Source: Sphingobacteriales bacterium
GTDB taxonomy: Bacteria > Bacteroidota > Bacteroidia > Sphingobacteriales > Sphingobacteriaceae
Length of the DNA stretch: 64,000 bases
Direction: 5' to 3'
Assembly: GCA_028288165.1 (NCBI GenBank)
Contig: JAQBOG010000023.1
Coordinates: 1 to 64,000, forward strand
A program made the position numbers and the translations under genes. This document shows, in pieces, positions 9,599 to 18,514 of the stretch (its first letter is position 1; each line of letters starts with the position of its first letter). The notes beneath the pieces were generated by a model. The model was not told the origin of the DNA. It made no database searches and saw nothing but the letters and a program-made list of their open reading frames with translations.

Positions 9599-10771
9599 TT
9601 ACCTATTTATTTTACTATAAATAAAAGTGAGAACAGTATACCCAAGTAAGCCGCTTAAAATTGAAGTAACCAGAATGACAAACTTAGCTTCCGTTTGTAG
9701 CTGTGGAGCTTTGTAGGAAAGCATGGCGATGAAGATAGACATCGTGAATCCGATTCCTCCCAAAATGCCAATACCTATAATTTGACTCCATTTAATACCT
9801 TCCGGCAACGCACCAAAACCCATTTTAACCGAAAACCACGACATTAAAAAGATCCCCAGTGGTTTACCGAATAACAGGCCCATCAAAATGCCAAGCCCCA
9901 TATTTCCATACAGCGAAAAAACCATATTCGACTGAAAACTGATATTGGTGTTAGCTAATGCGAAAATGGGCATGATCAAATAGTTTACTGGTTTGGTCAA
10001 GGCATGTTCCAGTTTTTCTAATGGCGATTCTGTGTCATCCGGGGTTGTAGGGATGGTTAAGGCAGTTAAAACTCCAGCAATGGTTGCATGTATTCCCGAA
10101 TGATGTATAAAGTACCACATGATGATTCCAGGAATGAGATAACACCAAATATTCATCACTTTTAAACGGTTTAAAATGATTAATACAGTTAAAACTATTC
10201 CGCCATAAGCAAGATAATCGAGGTGGATGTCAGTAGAATAGAAGATGGCGATCACCAATATGGCACCCAAATCATCTACAATAGCAAGAGCTGTTAGAAA
10301 TATTTTTAGCGATGTTGGTACCTTATCCCCTAAAAGTGCAAGTATGGCTATAGCGAAGGCGATATCAGTAGCCATTGGAATTCCCCAACCATTTGCAGTT
10401 GCTGTATTATTATTAAAGAGGGCAAATATTAGGGCCGGAACCAGCATTCCGCCAATAGCAGCAAAAACCGGGAGTGCAGCCTGCTGACCGCTGGATAATT
10501 CCCCTTCTACCAGTTCGCGTTTAATTTCAAGGCCAACCAATAAGAAGAATACCGCCATGAGGCCATCATTAATCCATAATAAAATTGGGTATTTCAGATT
10601 AATTAGGCCAATGTTTCCGCCAACCGCTGTTTCTAAAAAATCAGCATATGCATCTCCGAAAGGTGAATTGGCTATAGTGAGACTACAAATAACACAGATC
10701 AGCAATAAAATTCCGCCTGCGGTTTTAGAAGAAAAGAAGTATTTAAAGTAATTAAAGTTGATTCCGCCCAT
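9599..10771 (-). CDS. nhaA: Na+/H+ antiporter NhaA
   Basis: A 390-residue inner-membrane antiporter with about 12 hydrophobic helices. Family signatures are clear: LVGLEIKRELVEGEL, MATDIAFAIAILALLG (the pore aspartate equivalent to E. coli D133), and TALAIVDDLGAILVIAIFYS (the adjacent aspartate pair equivalent to D163/D164). Length is as in E. coli NhaA (388). It exports Na+ in exchange for protons and helps pH and salt homeostasis. The gene is transcribed alone, and an intergenic repeat lies upstream. Confidence 0.97.
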   Translation of the reverse strand: MGGINFNYFKYFFSSKTAGGILLLICVICSLTIANSPFGDAYADFLETAVGGNIGLINLKYPILLWINDGLMAVFFLLVGLEIKRELVEGELSSGQQAALPVFAAIGGMLVPALIFALFNNNTATANGWGIPMATDIAFAIAILALLGDKVPTSLKIFLTALAIVDDLGAILVIAIFYSTDIHLDYLAYGGIVLTVLIILNRLKVMNIWCYLIPGIIMWYFIHHSGIHATIAGVLTALTIPTTPDDTESPLEKLEHALTKPVNYLIMPIFALANTNISFQSNMVFSLYGNMGLGILMGLLFGKPLGIFLMSWFSVKMGFGALPEGIKWSQIIGIGILGGIGFTMSIFIAMLSYKAPQLQTEAKFVILVTSILSGLLGYTVLTFIYSKINR

Positions 10772-10961
10772 AATTTTTCCAAGATAAAAAATTCAAGTGA
10801 ACTCTTATCAGTAAGAAGAAATGCTGCTTTGCGAAATTTTATTTTAACTGCACTAAAATTCTACCTTCAATCAATTACAGTCAAATCAGTAACCGGCATT
10901 GAAAAGGTGAAATTGTATTAATTGGCAAACGAAGTCTTTAAAAAGGAAGGTCGTAATTTAA

Positions 10962-11071
10962 TCGCTAGGTTGTGCGTTAGGGATTGGCCTAAAGGGATCC
11001 CTTCGGGAAAGTTAAAATCCTTTTTGGTTTTTCTAAACAAAAAGATTTGAACGAAAAGCCTCGAACGCCCA
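10962..11071 (+). repeat. Intergenic hairpin repeat with altered left arm
   Basis: It begins CGCTAGGTTGTGCGTTAGGG and ends AACGAAAAGCCTCGAACGCCC, the canonical ends on the plus strand. The left arm is unusual: between GGGATTG and AAATCC there are 28 bases holding a small hairpin (GGGATCCC / CTTCGGGAAAG), where other copies have about 6. The central hairpin (TTTTTGG...AAAAAG) is weak. A 62-codon open frame across this element is an artefact of the repeat. Confidence 0.7.
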
Positions 11072-11161
11072 TAACTAAATTTTAGAATCATCAATTCTTG
11101 AACCAAAATTATTAAGCCAAGAAAAACGAATTCAAATGTTAAAAGAGGTTTCAGATATGTT

Positions 11162-11404
11162 TTATTTGTCTAATTCTTTGTGGAATTCCTCTTTGATAGC
11201 TCGCTCATTAATAGCATTTCTTTCCCTAAAATCTGCAAAATATTCATCGGCTGTTTTGTCTCCAAATAATTTCGAAAAAATGATTGCTTGATTCTGCATG
11301 ATGGTAAATAAAGCAGCTGCATTAATAATTTCTGCGTTTAATGACAGTTTGCTTACTTCGCCTAAATTGGTTTGGATAGCGGGTTTTTGTTCGGTGTTTT
11401 CCAT
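11162..11404 (-). CDS. Small hypothetical cytoplasmic protein
   Basis: An 80-residue soluble protein (MENTEQKPAIQTNLGEVSKL...). It is mostly helical, with no signal peptide. Charge is balanced and a C-terminal ADFRERNAINERAIKEEF helix looks amphipathic. I do not recognise a family. It is preceded by a reasonable ATG with no better alternative, and the codon use resembles its neighbours. It ends 56 bases after the repeat element at 10962-11071 and lies upstream of no co-directional partner within 140 bases. Confidence 0.55.
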   Translation of the reverse strand: MENTEQKPAIQTNLGEVSKLSLNAEIINAAALFTIMQNQAIIFSKLFGDKTADEYFADFRERNAINERAIKEEFHKELDK

Positions 11405-11548
11405 GAATGGTTGTGGTATAAATCTTTGGGCAATAGATGTGAGAAAAGTTGGTTAGCTGTGAAAGATGTAGGAAGAAACGATCAATACCCCTAAAAATTA
11501 TTTCGCCTACAAAAACATGAAGGGCAAACTATAAAGAAATTATGATAA

Positions 11549-11776
11549 TTATTCGTCTTGGGCCTGGTCTTCATCTGTTTCCGGCTTTTCTTTTACGGGT
11601 AGCTGGTCACGCTCCACATCCAATGTATATGACGGTTCTGAAGCTTTGTCTATGATTTCAATATCTTCTGGATCAGCGCCACTGTCTTTTTCATAAACAC
11701 TTGAATCATCATTCCGATCATTCAGTTCATCGGGAATCCTATCAACAGACTCATCCGGGTTTTCGGTCATATTCAT
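11549..11776 (-). CDS. Small acidic hypothetical protein
   Basis: A 75-residue protein with a very acidic composition (roughly a third Asp/Glu), predicted to be disordered, with no signal peptide or membrane segment. It starts MNMTENPDESVDRIPDE; the second Met is an equally possible start. It resembles in style the 125-residue acidic protein encoded at 48521-48898, although I see no clear sequence repeat shared between them. Function unknown. Confidence 0.55.
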   Translation of the reverse strand: MNMTENPDESVDRIPDELNDRNDDSSVYEKDSGADPEDIEIIDKASEPSYTLDVERDQLPVKEKPETDEDQAQDE

Positions 11777-12052
11777 ATCAAGATGATTTACATAGCAAAC
11801 AACCGAATGCTACATAACGCAAATCCACTAATATTATACCAGATTTATCCAGGAGGCTACTAAATAGAGAACTTGCTTGCTTCAAAATGTTCTAAAATTG
11901 AAGATGTAAAAATTATCAAACATTACGGAAGCCTTTTATATTTTGCTGGCTTATTTTGCAATGAATATAATGCAGAAAATTTAATGGGATAATTAAATGA
12001 AATTCCGTTGTAAATTAGGAGAAGCAGTTAAACGATACCAAGCCAAAACTAT

Positions 12053-12814
12053 ATGCCTCATTCACAAATATCAGAGGAAGCCATTGCCTCTGGATATGGA
12101 AATAACAGCCAGGCCGGCAACTATTTTCTGCTTAATGATACAATGCTTTATTATGAAACTTATGGAGCAGGGGAACCTCTTTTGCTACTTCACGGTAACG
12201 GCGGATCTATCGCAGATTTTTACAAGCAGATTTCAGAATTAGCAAAGCATTTTAGGGTGATTGCAGTAGATACTCGAGCACACGGAAAAAGCACAGATGA
12301 GTCTTCAGGGCCGCTGACCTATGATTTATTTGCTGACGACATGAAGGTTTTATTGGATTTACTTCAAATTCAAAAAACCACTGTTGTGGGTTGGAGTGAT
12401 GGAGGTAATACAGGTTTGATACTGGCAATTAAATACCCGGATTATGTTAACAGACTAGCTATTATGGGATCAAATTTGGTCCCTTCAGGATTGGAAACAA
12501 GTTTACTTGCTGATTTTGAAAGTCGCAAAACTCAACTTCAAGGGAAAACGGATAGTGATTCTATAAAACAACTCAGGCTGTTATCACTTTTAATCAACGA
12601 ACCTCAAATCAGCAATACACAATTACAAACTATCAATGCGCCTGTTTTGGTAATGGTTGGCGATCAGGATGTCATCAAGCCAGAACATACCGAAGAAATA
12701 AGGGCCCATATTAACAAGTCGGAATTGAAAATATTTAAAGATGCAAACCATTCGGCACCTCAAGAAATACCGGAAGAATTCAATGCTACTGTCATTGAGT
12801 TTTTAAAAAAATGA
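12053..12814 (+). CDS. Alpha/beta hydrolase
   Basis: A 253-residue cytoplasmic alpha/beta hydrolase. The oxyanion segment LLLLHGNGG is at about residues 43-51. The nucleophile elbow is GWSDGG with Ser115, the acid is in the GDQDVI loop (about residues 203-207), and the base is His233 in NHSAP. These complete the catalytic triad. Substrate is unknown; it may be an esterase or epoxide-type hydrolase. An overlapping plus-strand frame (11997-12242) starts earlier but codes for an implausible peptide. The gene is free-standing. Confidence 0.88.
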   Translation: MPHSQISEEAIASGYGNNSQAGNYFLLNDTMLYYETYGAGEPLLLLHGNGGSIADFYKQISELAKHFRVIAVDTRAHGKSTDESSGPLTYDLFADDMKVLLDLLQIQKTTVVGWSDGGNTGLILAIKYPDYVNRLAIMGSNLVPSGLETSLLADFESRKTQLQGKTDSDSIKQLRLLSLLINEPQISNTQLQTINAPVLVMVGDQDVIKPEHTEEIRAHINKSELKIFKDANHSAPQEIPEEFNATVIEFLKK

Positions 12815-12915
12815 TAACGAATTTCCGTTTTTTTATAGGGCATAAACATTTTGAGTTAATGTTTGAATACCAGATTTAAACTGAATGAATTATCTTTAAG
12901 AATAAACCTTAACAA

Positions 12916-13285
12916 ATGGAAAAGTTTGGTAAAATGCTCTGGCAAGACCTTACAGTAGATAATGCAGTCCAAATAAGAGATTTTTATTGTGATGTGGTAG
13001 GATGGACTTTTTCGGAAGTGGATATGGGCGGTTATAGTGATTTCAATATCATCAACCCTAATGATAATAATGAAGTGGTTGCCGGAATCTGTCATAAGAA
13101 AGGCGAAATCGCAAACTTCCCATCGCAATGGTTGAATTATAATGGTGGAGACTTTAACGGCTTGCTTGGAAAAGTGCACCTCATTAGGAGGAAAAATCGT
13201 GGAAGGACCAAAAGTAATGGGGAAGTCGATGTTTGCAGTAATTCAAGATCCGGCTGGGGCTTATTTGGCTTTGATGGAGGGGTGA
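12916..13285 (+). pseudogene. VOC (glyoxalase-like) family gene with a frameshift
   Basis: The first frame gives the start of a VOC protein (FYCDVVGWTFSEVDMGGY..., ...FPSQWLNY). At about 13141-13145 the frame must change to continue as VETLTACLEKC, SLGGKIVEGPKVMGKSMF and IQDPAGAYLALMEG, which are the family's conserved C-terminal motifs, ending at TGA 13283-13285. The first frame instead reads into non-family residues to 13416. One base change restores a normal protein of about 122 residues, so this is either a true pseudogene or a sequencing error. Confidence 0.82.
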
Positions 13286-13512
13286 ATCTAGCTTTGAACT
13301 TACCTAGGAAATTGACACTTCTTTACAGTATCTGTTTATTCTTCATTGGGTTATTTATAAATAGTTTGATTTACGCCACTATTTGTGAGAGATTTTTCGC
13401 ATTTATGAGGAAATAGATTGCTTTTTAGAAGCGATTATATCACAAGTTGTTTAGTGATATCTGCACAAGCATAAACAAGAAAATAAAGTAGTCTAATAAT
13501 AAGTATTACTAT

Positions 13513-13959
13513 ATGGAAACGCTGACAAATGAACAAATAAAGGAAATCGCGGAGCAGTTAGACTGCGGTTTTAAGTGTTATTGGAATAAAGAAAGTGGTG
13601 AGTTAGTTTTTATTCCAGAAGGGCTAGATGATTTTGATGTGGATCCGGAGGAGGGATGGTCAGAAGAATTGGAAAAACTGGATAATAATCCAGATGACTA
13701 TGTTGAAATTGACCGGTTAACTTCAAGAGATTCTTTTCAAATAATGGAAGACTTTGTTGAAACTTTAAATGATTCTTCTAACGTCAAAAAACGACTTATT
13801 GCGGCGTTAAGCAAAAAAAAGCCATTTAGAGAATTCAAGTTCATTATTGATAATTCCGGCGACTATAGACAAATGTGGTTTGATTTTAAAGCCCAGGAAA
13901 TGCAAAATTGGGTTCGCGAAAAAATTGAAGAAATAACAGGAGAAGAAGAAGAGGACTGA
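13513..13959 (+). CDS. UPF0158-family protein
   Basis: A 148-residue acidic protein matching the UPF0158 family: a conserved EIAEQLDCGFKCYWNKESGE N-terminus, an FIPEGLDD segment, and an LIAALSKKKPFREFKFIIDN helix. Family members are small cytoplasmic proteins of unknown function. The C-terminus is Glu-rich (EEITGEEEED). It stands alone on the plus strand, and nothing around it suggests a role. The start is well supported by family similarity from MET. Confidence 0.8.
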   Translation: METLTNEQIKEIAEQLDCGFKCYWNKESGELVFIPEGLDDFDVDPEEGWSEELEKLDNNPDDYVEIDRLTSRDSFQIMEDFVETLNDSSNVKKRLIAALSKKKPFREFKFIIDNSGDYRQMWFDFKAQEMQNWVREKIEEITGEEEED

Positions 13960-14130
13960 GTTTAGAGTGAATTACCTTCCGAGCAAAACATTTAAGGGCT
14001 TATTAAACAAGAAACAAGGTTAATTCATAAAATTGATAGTATGACACCCAAATATTAATTGGTGGGGTATATGATGATGTAATTTGTCAAATATGGAGTA
14101 ACATTCTTTTGCCGTTAGTCTCAAAGATAG

Positions 14131-14479
14131 GATTTCACTCACAGTGAAAAACGGTATAACCTGATAATTGATGTGGTGGCTCATCGCTCAATATTTAAAT
14201 ACAAACGCTTGCTGCTCCGAGACGGAATTTTTGTGATGGTAGGCGGAACTATCTCGTCAATTTTCCAGGTAGGATTTAGGCTCACTGATTTCGATAGGAG
14301 GGAATAAGAAAAAGGAATATTGATGCATAAACCAAATAAAGATCTGGCAGTGATCAAAGAACTTTTTGAATCCCGGAAGGTAATAATGTTATCAGTTAAG
14401 TGAGGTGCCGGAAGCACTCTTACGTATTGGTGAAGGACGTGCCCAAGGAAAAATTGTAATCTCTGTAGTTCAAGGTTAA
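14131..14479 (+). pseudogene. Remnant of an NAD(P)-dependent alcohol dehydrogenase, C-terminal part
   Basis: Three reading frames together give a decayed medium-chain dehydrogenase C-terminal half: DFTHSEKRYNLIIDVVAHRS, then FVMVGGTISSIFQVGF, then KGILMHKPNKDLAVIKELFE, ending in CYQLSEVPEALLRIGEG and GRAQGKIVISV with stop TAA at 14477. Frame changes are needed near 14290 and 14385, and the expected segment between KVI and CYQLSE is missing about five residues. The N-terminal GroES-like half is absent. The combination of deletion and several frameshifts makes true decay likely. Confidence 0.8.
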
Positions 14480-14545
14480 ATCTTCTTCACAGATAAATCA
14501 AGAACGAACTTTAATAATTATTGGACTTTTATTTTTTTTTAAATT

Positions 14546-15179
14546 ATGCAAGATCAAAAAAAAGTCATTGACTGCTATAATAAAACAGCAACGAGTTATG
14601 CTGATAAATTTAATGACGAGTTAAATAACAAACATCTTGATCGGATTTTGTTACAAGCATTTGCTGTTGAGAATTCAAGTAAAGGTAAACTCATTGACTT
14701 AGGCTGCGGCCCGGGCCAAACCACCAAATTTTTATCCAATTGCGGAGTGACAGACCTTGTGGGCATGGACATATCTCCAGCCATGGTAACAGTTGCAAAA
14801 CACAGGAATCCGTCGCTTCAATTTGAAATAGCGGATATGTTAAGTTTGAAGTAACGATGGCGAATTTAATTCCGCCATTGCCTTTTATGCCATTGTTCAC
14901 TTTGATTATGAGCAATTAAAAACCGCCTTCCAAGAAATCAAACGAGTATTAAGCAGCACTGGCCAATTTCTGTTTTCATTCCATATTGGTGAAAGTATGG
15001 TGCATTATGATGAGTTTTTGGAACATCAGGTAAGCATCGATTTCTACTTTTTCGAGACTAATAAAATCAAAGATTTGCTCTTAGAAACCGGGTTTGAAAT
15101 TGTAGATATCATTGAAAGACAACCTTACCAGGATTTTGAATATCCAAGCAAGCGAGCATATGTTTGGGTGAAAAAATAA
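14546..15179 (+). pseudogene. SAM-dependent methyltransferase gene with one frameshift
   Basis: The first frame (14546-14854) gives a class I methyltransferase N-terminus with the SAM motif LIDLGCGPG and the following VGMDISPAM. At about 14845 the reading must shift one frame to continue as NDGEFNSAIAFYAIVHFDYE (the motif after the SAM fold), and on to ...GFEIVDIIERQPYQDFEYPS and the stop at 15177-15179. Together they would make about 210 residues, a normal length. A single change restores it, so either a true frameshift or an error is possible. Confidence 0.85.
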
Positions 15180-15328
15180 ATCCTGCAAAGTAAAATATCA
15201 CTCGACCGATATAAACCAAACAACAGAAAGAGCCATTGAACTTTTTGCGATTTATAGCATACAAGAAAATTGGTTAGTAATAGCTATTGTTATACTTTGA
15301 AGTTTTTGGCGAAAAGGCGCAAAACCCG

Positions 15329-15755
15329 ATGGATGCAGAAGTATACATAGGTCAAATCAGTCAAGAAGAAAAATCGCCATTTATAATTTATTCAGGGCAA
15401 AGTTGCAGAGATTGTGAGGAAAATATTGGAATATATGTGTATCCCCCTCAGAAAGTACAATGAATGCAAAGAACGGAATTACCAAGTATAAATATCCAGG
15501 AAATGAAACGGATCCAAGCGGTACTTTAGTCTACAAATCTCGTGCTTTTTATGGACAAATCTTAAAAGATGTCAAAGGAATCATTTGGTATCAGGAACAA
15601 CTAAAAGAAAATCATTCCTGGAGTAAGACTATATTTTTATTGAACCTAACAATGGCATTAAACAAAACCAGATTATAACCGAAGCCGGACAGAGTGATGA
15701 AACGTTGAAACTATTGAAATTGGGCAAGTGCAAAGAGATTATAAACCCGTTGTAG
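15329..15755 (+). pseudogene. Unknown protein gene with two frameshifts
   Basis: Three frames join into a coherent protein. The first gives MDAEVYIGQISQEEKSPFII and CRDCEENIGIYVYPP (ATG at 15329). The second, from about 15460, gives NAKNGITKYKYPGNE and AFYGQILKDVKGIIWY. The third, from about 15640, gives IEPNNGIKQNQIITEAG and ETLKLLKLGKCKEII with TAG at 15753. I do not recognise the family; a Cys pair and beta-rich pattern suggest a secreted or lipoprotein origin. This is part of a run of four broken genes from 12.9 to 15.8 kb. Confidence 0.6.
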
Positions 15756-16306
15756 ATATATAATTACCGAGCACTAATTCACCTGTGGTTTTTAAGTTCT
15801 TTTTAAGAGAAATCCATAACAATCCCTTTGATGGTTCTTTAGCGGCTGTTTGCGAAAAAGAAGTGAAACTCAAAAGCAGGCTCCCAGCTGGTTGAAATTT
15901 AGCTCTGTTACTTAGGCGGATCGACCAACCATAATTATTGAATGTTACAAAAATAGCCGTCGACATACGCTTTACTATCAATGCTAAATGCCAGGAAAAT
16001 GTGATGTATTATCTTATCCGGCACAAATATACCTTAACCGTTCCGTCTTAAGAACAATTTCGTTATGACACGATAACATCAGAGATAACTACTCTTGACA
16101 CAGTTTATAATACATTCGTTTTATTAAACAATCAATCCTTAGTGAGTTAATATAAACAGGATAATTCTGACTTTTCGGTCAAAGGCATGAGCTGTGAGCT
16201 TGTACCAAACATATTGATCTCGCATACGCTACCAGGATAAATATTAGCAGGGACTTTATGGCATTCATATCCTCAGTAAATGCTGGATAGATTCCAAGGG
16301 ACTAAT
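15756..16306. other. Gene-free stretch
   Basis: An 80-codon open frame lies on the minus strand (15739-15981) but shows no recognisable motif, and I see no promoter, hairpin or repeat. It is probably a degraded remainder of the neighbouring pseudogene region. Confidence 0.4.
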
Positions 16307-16909
16307 TTAACGTCCTCTTCTAACAGTACATCCGATAGCTTTTGTAACAGTTGAAGCTGGTTTTTTCCCAGACAGCAACGCACCAACAGCTTCTTCCAAA
16401 TAATTGGTTTTTTGCAGATCAGTGCCTTCCGGATCGCTGTCAATTCCCCCGGTATATTCAATGGTTATTCCTTTGCCCGTCCGTTGAGCTAAAAATATAT
16501 GCGGTGTTTTTGTAGCCCCGTATAAATCTGTAGCTGTTTGCCCCTGGTCAAATAAATAAGGAAAAGGGTACTTTTTAGATTTCGCTCTTTCCTGCATTTT
16601 TTCAAAACTGTCTCCAGGGGATAATTTAGGGTCATTTGGATTGATCGCTATTACGGGATACCCAAGCGGCTGGAACTTTTCGTTTAACTTGATAATCCGT
16701 TGCTCGTAGCCCTGGGCATACGGGCAGGTATTGCAGGTAAAAACAATAATAAATCCTTTGGCTGTAGGATAGTCATTAAACGAAACCATCTTATTGTCAA
16801 CGTTTTTCAGATTAAATTCCGGTGCGGGCTGTCCTGGGGTGATAGGCTTAACCTGTGCATTCACCAATAGGGAAAGAAACATCAGTATGGTACTTAAACA
16901 GGTTTTCAT
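16307..16909 (-). CDS. Thioredoxin-fold peroxiredoxin-like protein, secreted
   Basis: A protein of about 200 residues with a signal peptide (ending in NAQ). The redoxin core is NFNLKNVDNKMVSFNDYP-like with a CNTCPYAQGYEQRI active site (CxxC, about residues 63-66 of the preferred start), and an AINPNDPKLSPGDSFEKM segment. It belongs to the AhpC/TSA-thioredoxin superfamily and acts in the periplasm as a thiol oxidoreductase. The ATG at 16909 begins one base after the stop of the upstream TlpA-like gene; an upstream in-frame ATG at 16927 would overlap that gene. The C-terminus (CTVRRGR) is slightly unusual. Confidence 0.85.
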   Translation of the reverse strand: MKTCLSTILMFLSLLVNAQVKPITPGQPAPEFNLKNVDNKMVSFNDYPTAKGFIIVFTCNTCPYAQGYEQRIIKLNEKFQPLGYPVIAINPNDPKLSPGDSFEKMQERAKSKKYPFPYLFDQGQTATDLYGATKTPHIFLAQRTGKGITIEYTGGIDSDPEGTDLQKTNYLEEAVGALLSGKKPASTVTKAIGCTVRRGR

Positions 16910-16910
16910 A

Positions 16911-17387
16911 TTATTTAAATGTTTCATAGGTTCTTAATAGTTCGCTATAGGTAAATTCCTTTTCGTAGAATTCACCCCTTGTTTTTGATTTGTTCAAAAG
17001 TAACGTGGCAGGGAGTGCCCCCGACCAATTTTTATCAATTTTATCGATATACTCCTGCTGGTTTTTTTCATTAAGCAGAAATACTTCGTTTTTAAGGTTT
17101 AACCGCTTACTTAGCGTTTTTACTGAATTTAATTTGGACTGGAAGTCCACGCTTACCAGCAGAATTTTCAGCTTTTCCTTACCGTGTTCTTTCCTGAGCT
17201 TCTCAAAATGTGGCAGCTCCTTTAAACAGGGAGCGCACCAAGTAGCCCAAAAGTTGATGATATAGGTCGTGTCCTTCCCGCCTTCTAGCCTCTTATCTAA
17301 TTCGGTTAAAGATATAAGCTTTACCTGCTGGCCTTTGGCAGGAAAAATAAGACAGAAAAAGAGCAGTGCCGTGAATATTTTGATCAT
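16911..17387 (-). CDS. TlpA-family thiol-disulfide oxidoreductase, secreted
   Basis: A protein of about 158 residues. Its signal peptide follows the ATG at 17387 (MIKIFTALLFFCLIFPAKGQ). The thioredoxin motif is WATWCAPCLKELPHF, and the fold continues with a cis-Pro-like GALPATLLLN. An upstream in-frame ATG (17420) would add 11 residues before the signal peptide and is less likely. It reduces or oxidises cysteines of envelope proteins. It forms an operon with the redoxin gene (1-base spacing), so the two likely work together. Confidence 0.87.
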   Translation of the reverse strand: MIKIFTALLFFCLIFPAKGQQVKLISLTELDKRLEGGKDTTYIINFWATWCAPCLKELPHFEKLRKEHGKEKLKILLVSVDFQSKLNSVKTLSKRLNLKNEVFLLNEKNQQEYIDKIDKNWSGALPATLLLNKSKTRGEFYEKEFTYSELLRTYETFK

Positions 17388-17420
17388 TGTTTCGATTATT
17401 GGGATAGAGACATTTTGCAA

Positions 17421-17821
17421 TCAATCACCGGATAGACAATTTTAACGAATAATTGCAAGAACTCCAATTCGGTTTGAATACAGTCCTTTACGTCTATTTC
17501 TCCTGTGATGCTTAAACTACAGCTCCGGTTATTATTAACTGAAATCCTAAAGTCAAAGAACGGACACAGCCGTTATAATATAGCTAATGATAGCTATTGT
17601 AAAGGCTCTGTGTTTAGGCTAATTTTAAGCTTAAGCCATTCACCTATTAGCAATTATGCATGTGCTTTGAGAATCATAACGGCTAAGTAATTAAATGCCT
17701 ATAATTTCAGTAGAGTACAAGACGCACCTGATTTATCGTTTTAATTCAATCAGTTTAATAATTGTTCAGATATCAGATCATCCTAACTATCAGAGTATAG
17801 AAATTTTTAAATAAATTAATT
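17421..17821. other. Gene-free stretch
   Basis: A short plus-strand open frame (17505-17690) has no recognisable motif or plausible start. I see no hairpin or repeat. The region divides the minus-strand thioredoxin pair from the plus-strand LysM gene, so it should hold two divergent promoters, which I cannot place. Confidence 0.4.
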
Positions 17822-18475
17822 ATGCTTTACACGATTAAATCTGGCGATACCCTTAGTAAAATAGCCAACAGGTATAAAGTTCCTGTGTTTGCACTGCTCG
17901 CTTCAAATGCGGAAATAAAAAATCCCGATCATGTTTTTGTGGGTCAAATAATCAAGGTTCCAAACATAGAGGATATGCCCGAAGATGCTGAATTTGAGGT
18001 ACCTGTGTTGCGAGAGCAAATTGTTTTAAGAGCCCGGTCTGTTGTAGGTTGCGATATCCGTTATAAACTCGGGTCGGGAGGTCTCAATCCGGGGCATAAT
18101 CTTCCATCACATAATAAATTATGTGATTGCAGTGGTTTTGTGTGCTGGGTTTTAGGACTATCTAGAAAAACAGATATTCCTTTTTACAAACAACACGGTG
18201 GGTGGATCTATACAGACTCAATGGTGGATGATGTAAACAGTAGTGCAGGTATTTTTGAAAGACTTAATTTTCCGGAGCCAGGTTGTATTGTTGTTTATGG
18301 AGCAGGGAAGAAAATTGGTCATGTGGGGATTGTATCAGAAGTAACTGATGGTACAATGAAAAATGTAATTCATTGTAGTCATGGTAATTCAAACAGGTTT
18401 AATGCCGCTATTCAAGAAACAGCACCTACGGTTTTCAATCGACCAGACGCAATTTGGGGTAAATTTGTTGGTTAA
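17822..18475 (+). CDS. LysM plus NlpC/P60-like peptidoglycan hydrolase
   Basis: A 217-residue protein. Residues 1-47 are a LysM domain (YTIKSGDTLSKIANRYKVPV...VFVGQIIKVP) and residues about 65-215 an NlpC/P60 or CHAP-like cysteine peptidase: Cys103 in CDCSGF and His167 in GHVGIV fit the catalytic pair. The protein starts directly with LysM and has no signal peptide, which is unusual for a cell-wall enzyme. It may be released by lysis, delivered by a phage- or secretion-like device, or the true start may lie elsewhere, although the preceding bases offer none. It converges with the LuxR gene downstream. Confidence 0.85.
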   Translation: MLYTIKSGDTLSKIANRYKVPVFALLASNAEIKNPDHVFVGQIIKVPNIEDMPEDAEFEVPVLREQIVLRARSVVGCDIRYKLGSGGLNPGHNLPSHNKLCDCSGFVCWVLGLSRKTDIPFYKQHGGWIYTDSMVDDVNSSAGIFERLNFPEPGCIVVYGAGKKIGHVGIVSEVTDGTMKNVIHCSHGNSNRFNAAIQETAPTVFNRPDAIWGKFVG

Positions 18476-18514
18476 TTGTTTCTGATTTAAGTAACAATAT
18501 TTTAACTCACTGTT

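Noticed and set aside
10918-11106. 62-codon minus-strand open frame
   Set aside because: It lies across an intergenic repeat element and its peptide has no family similarity.
13286-13416. Extension of the VOC reading frame to 13416
   Set aside because: The residues after about 13145 in that frame do not belong to the family; the correct end is at 13285 in another frame.
15739-15981. 80-codon minus-strand open frame
   Set aside because: No recognisable domain; it lies in the broken-gene region and overlaps the pseudogene end.
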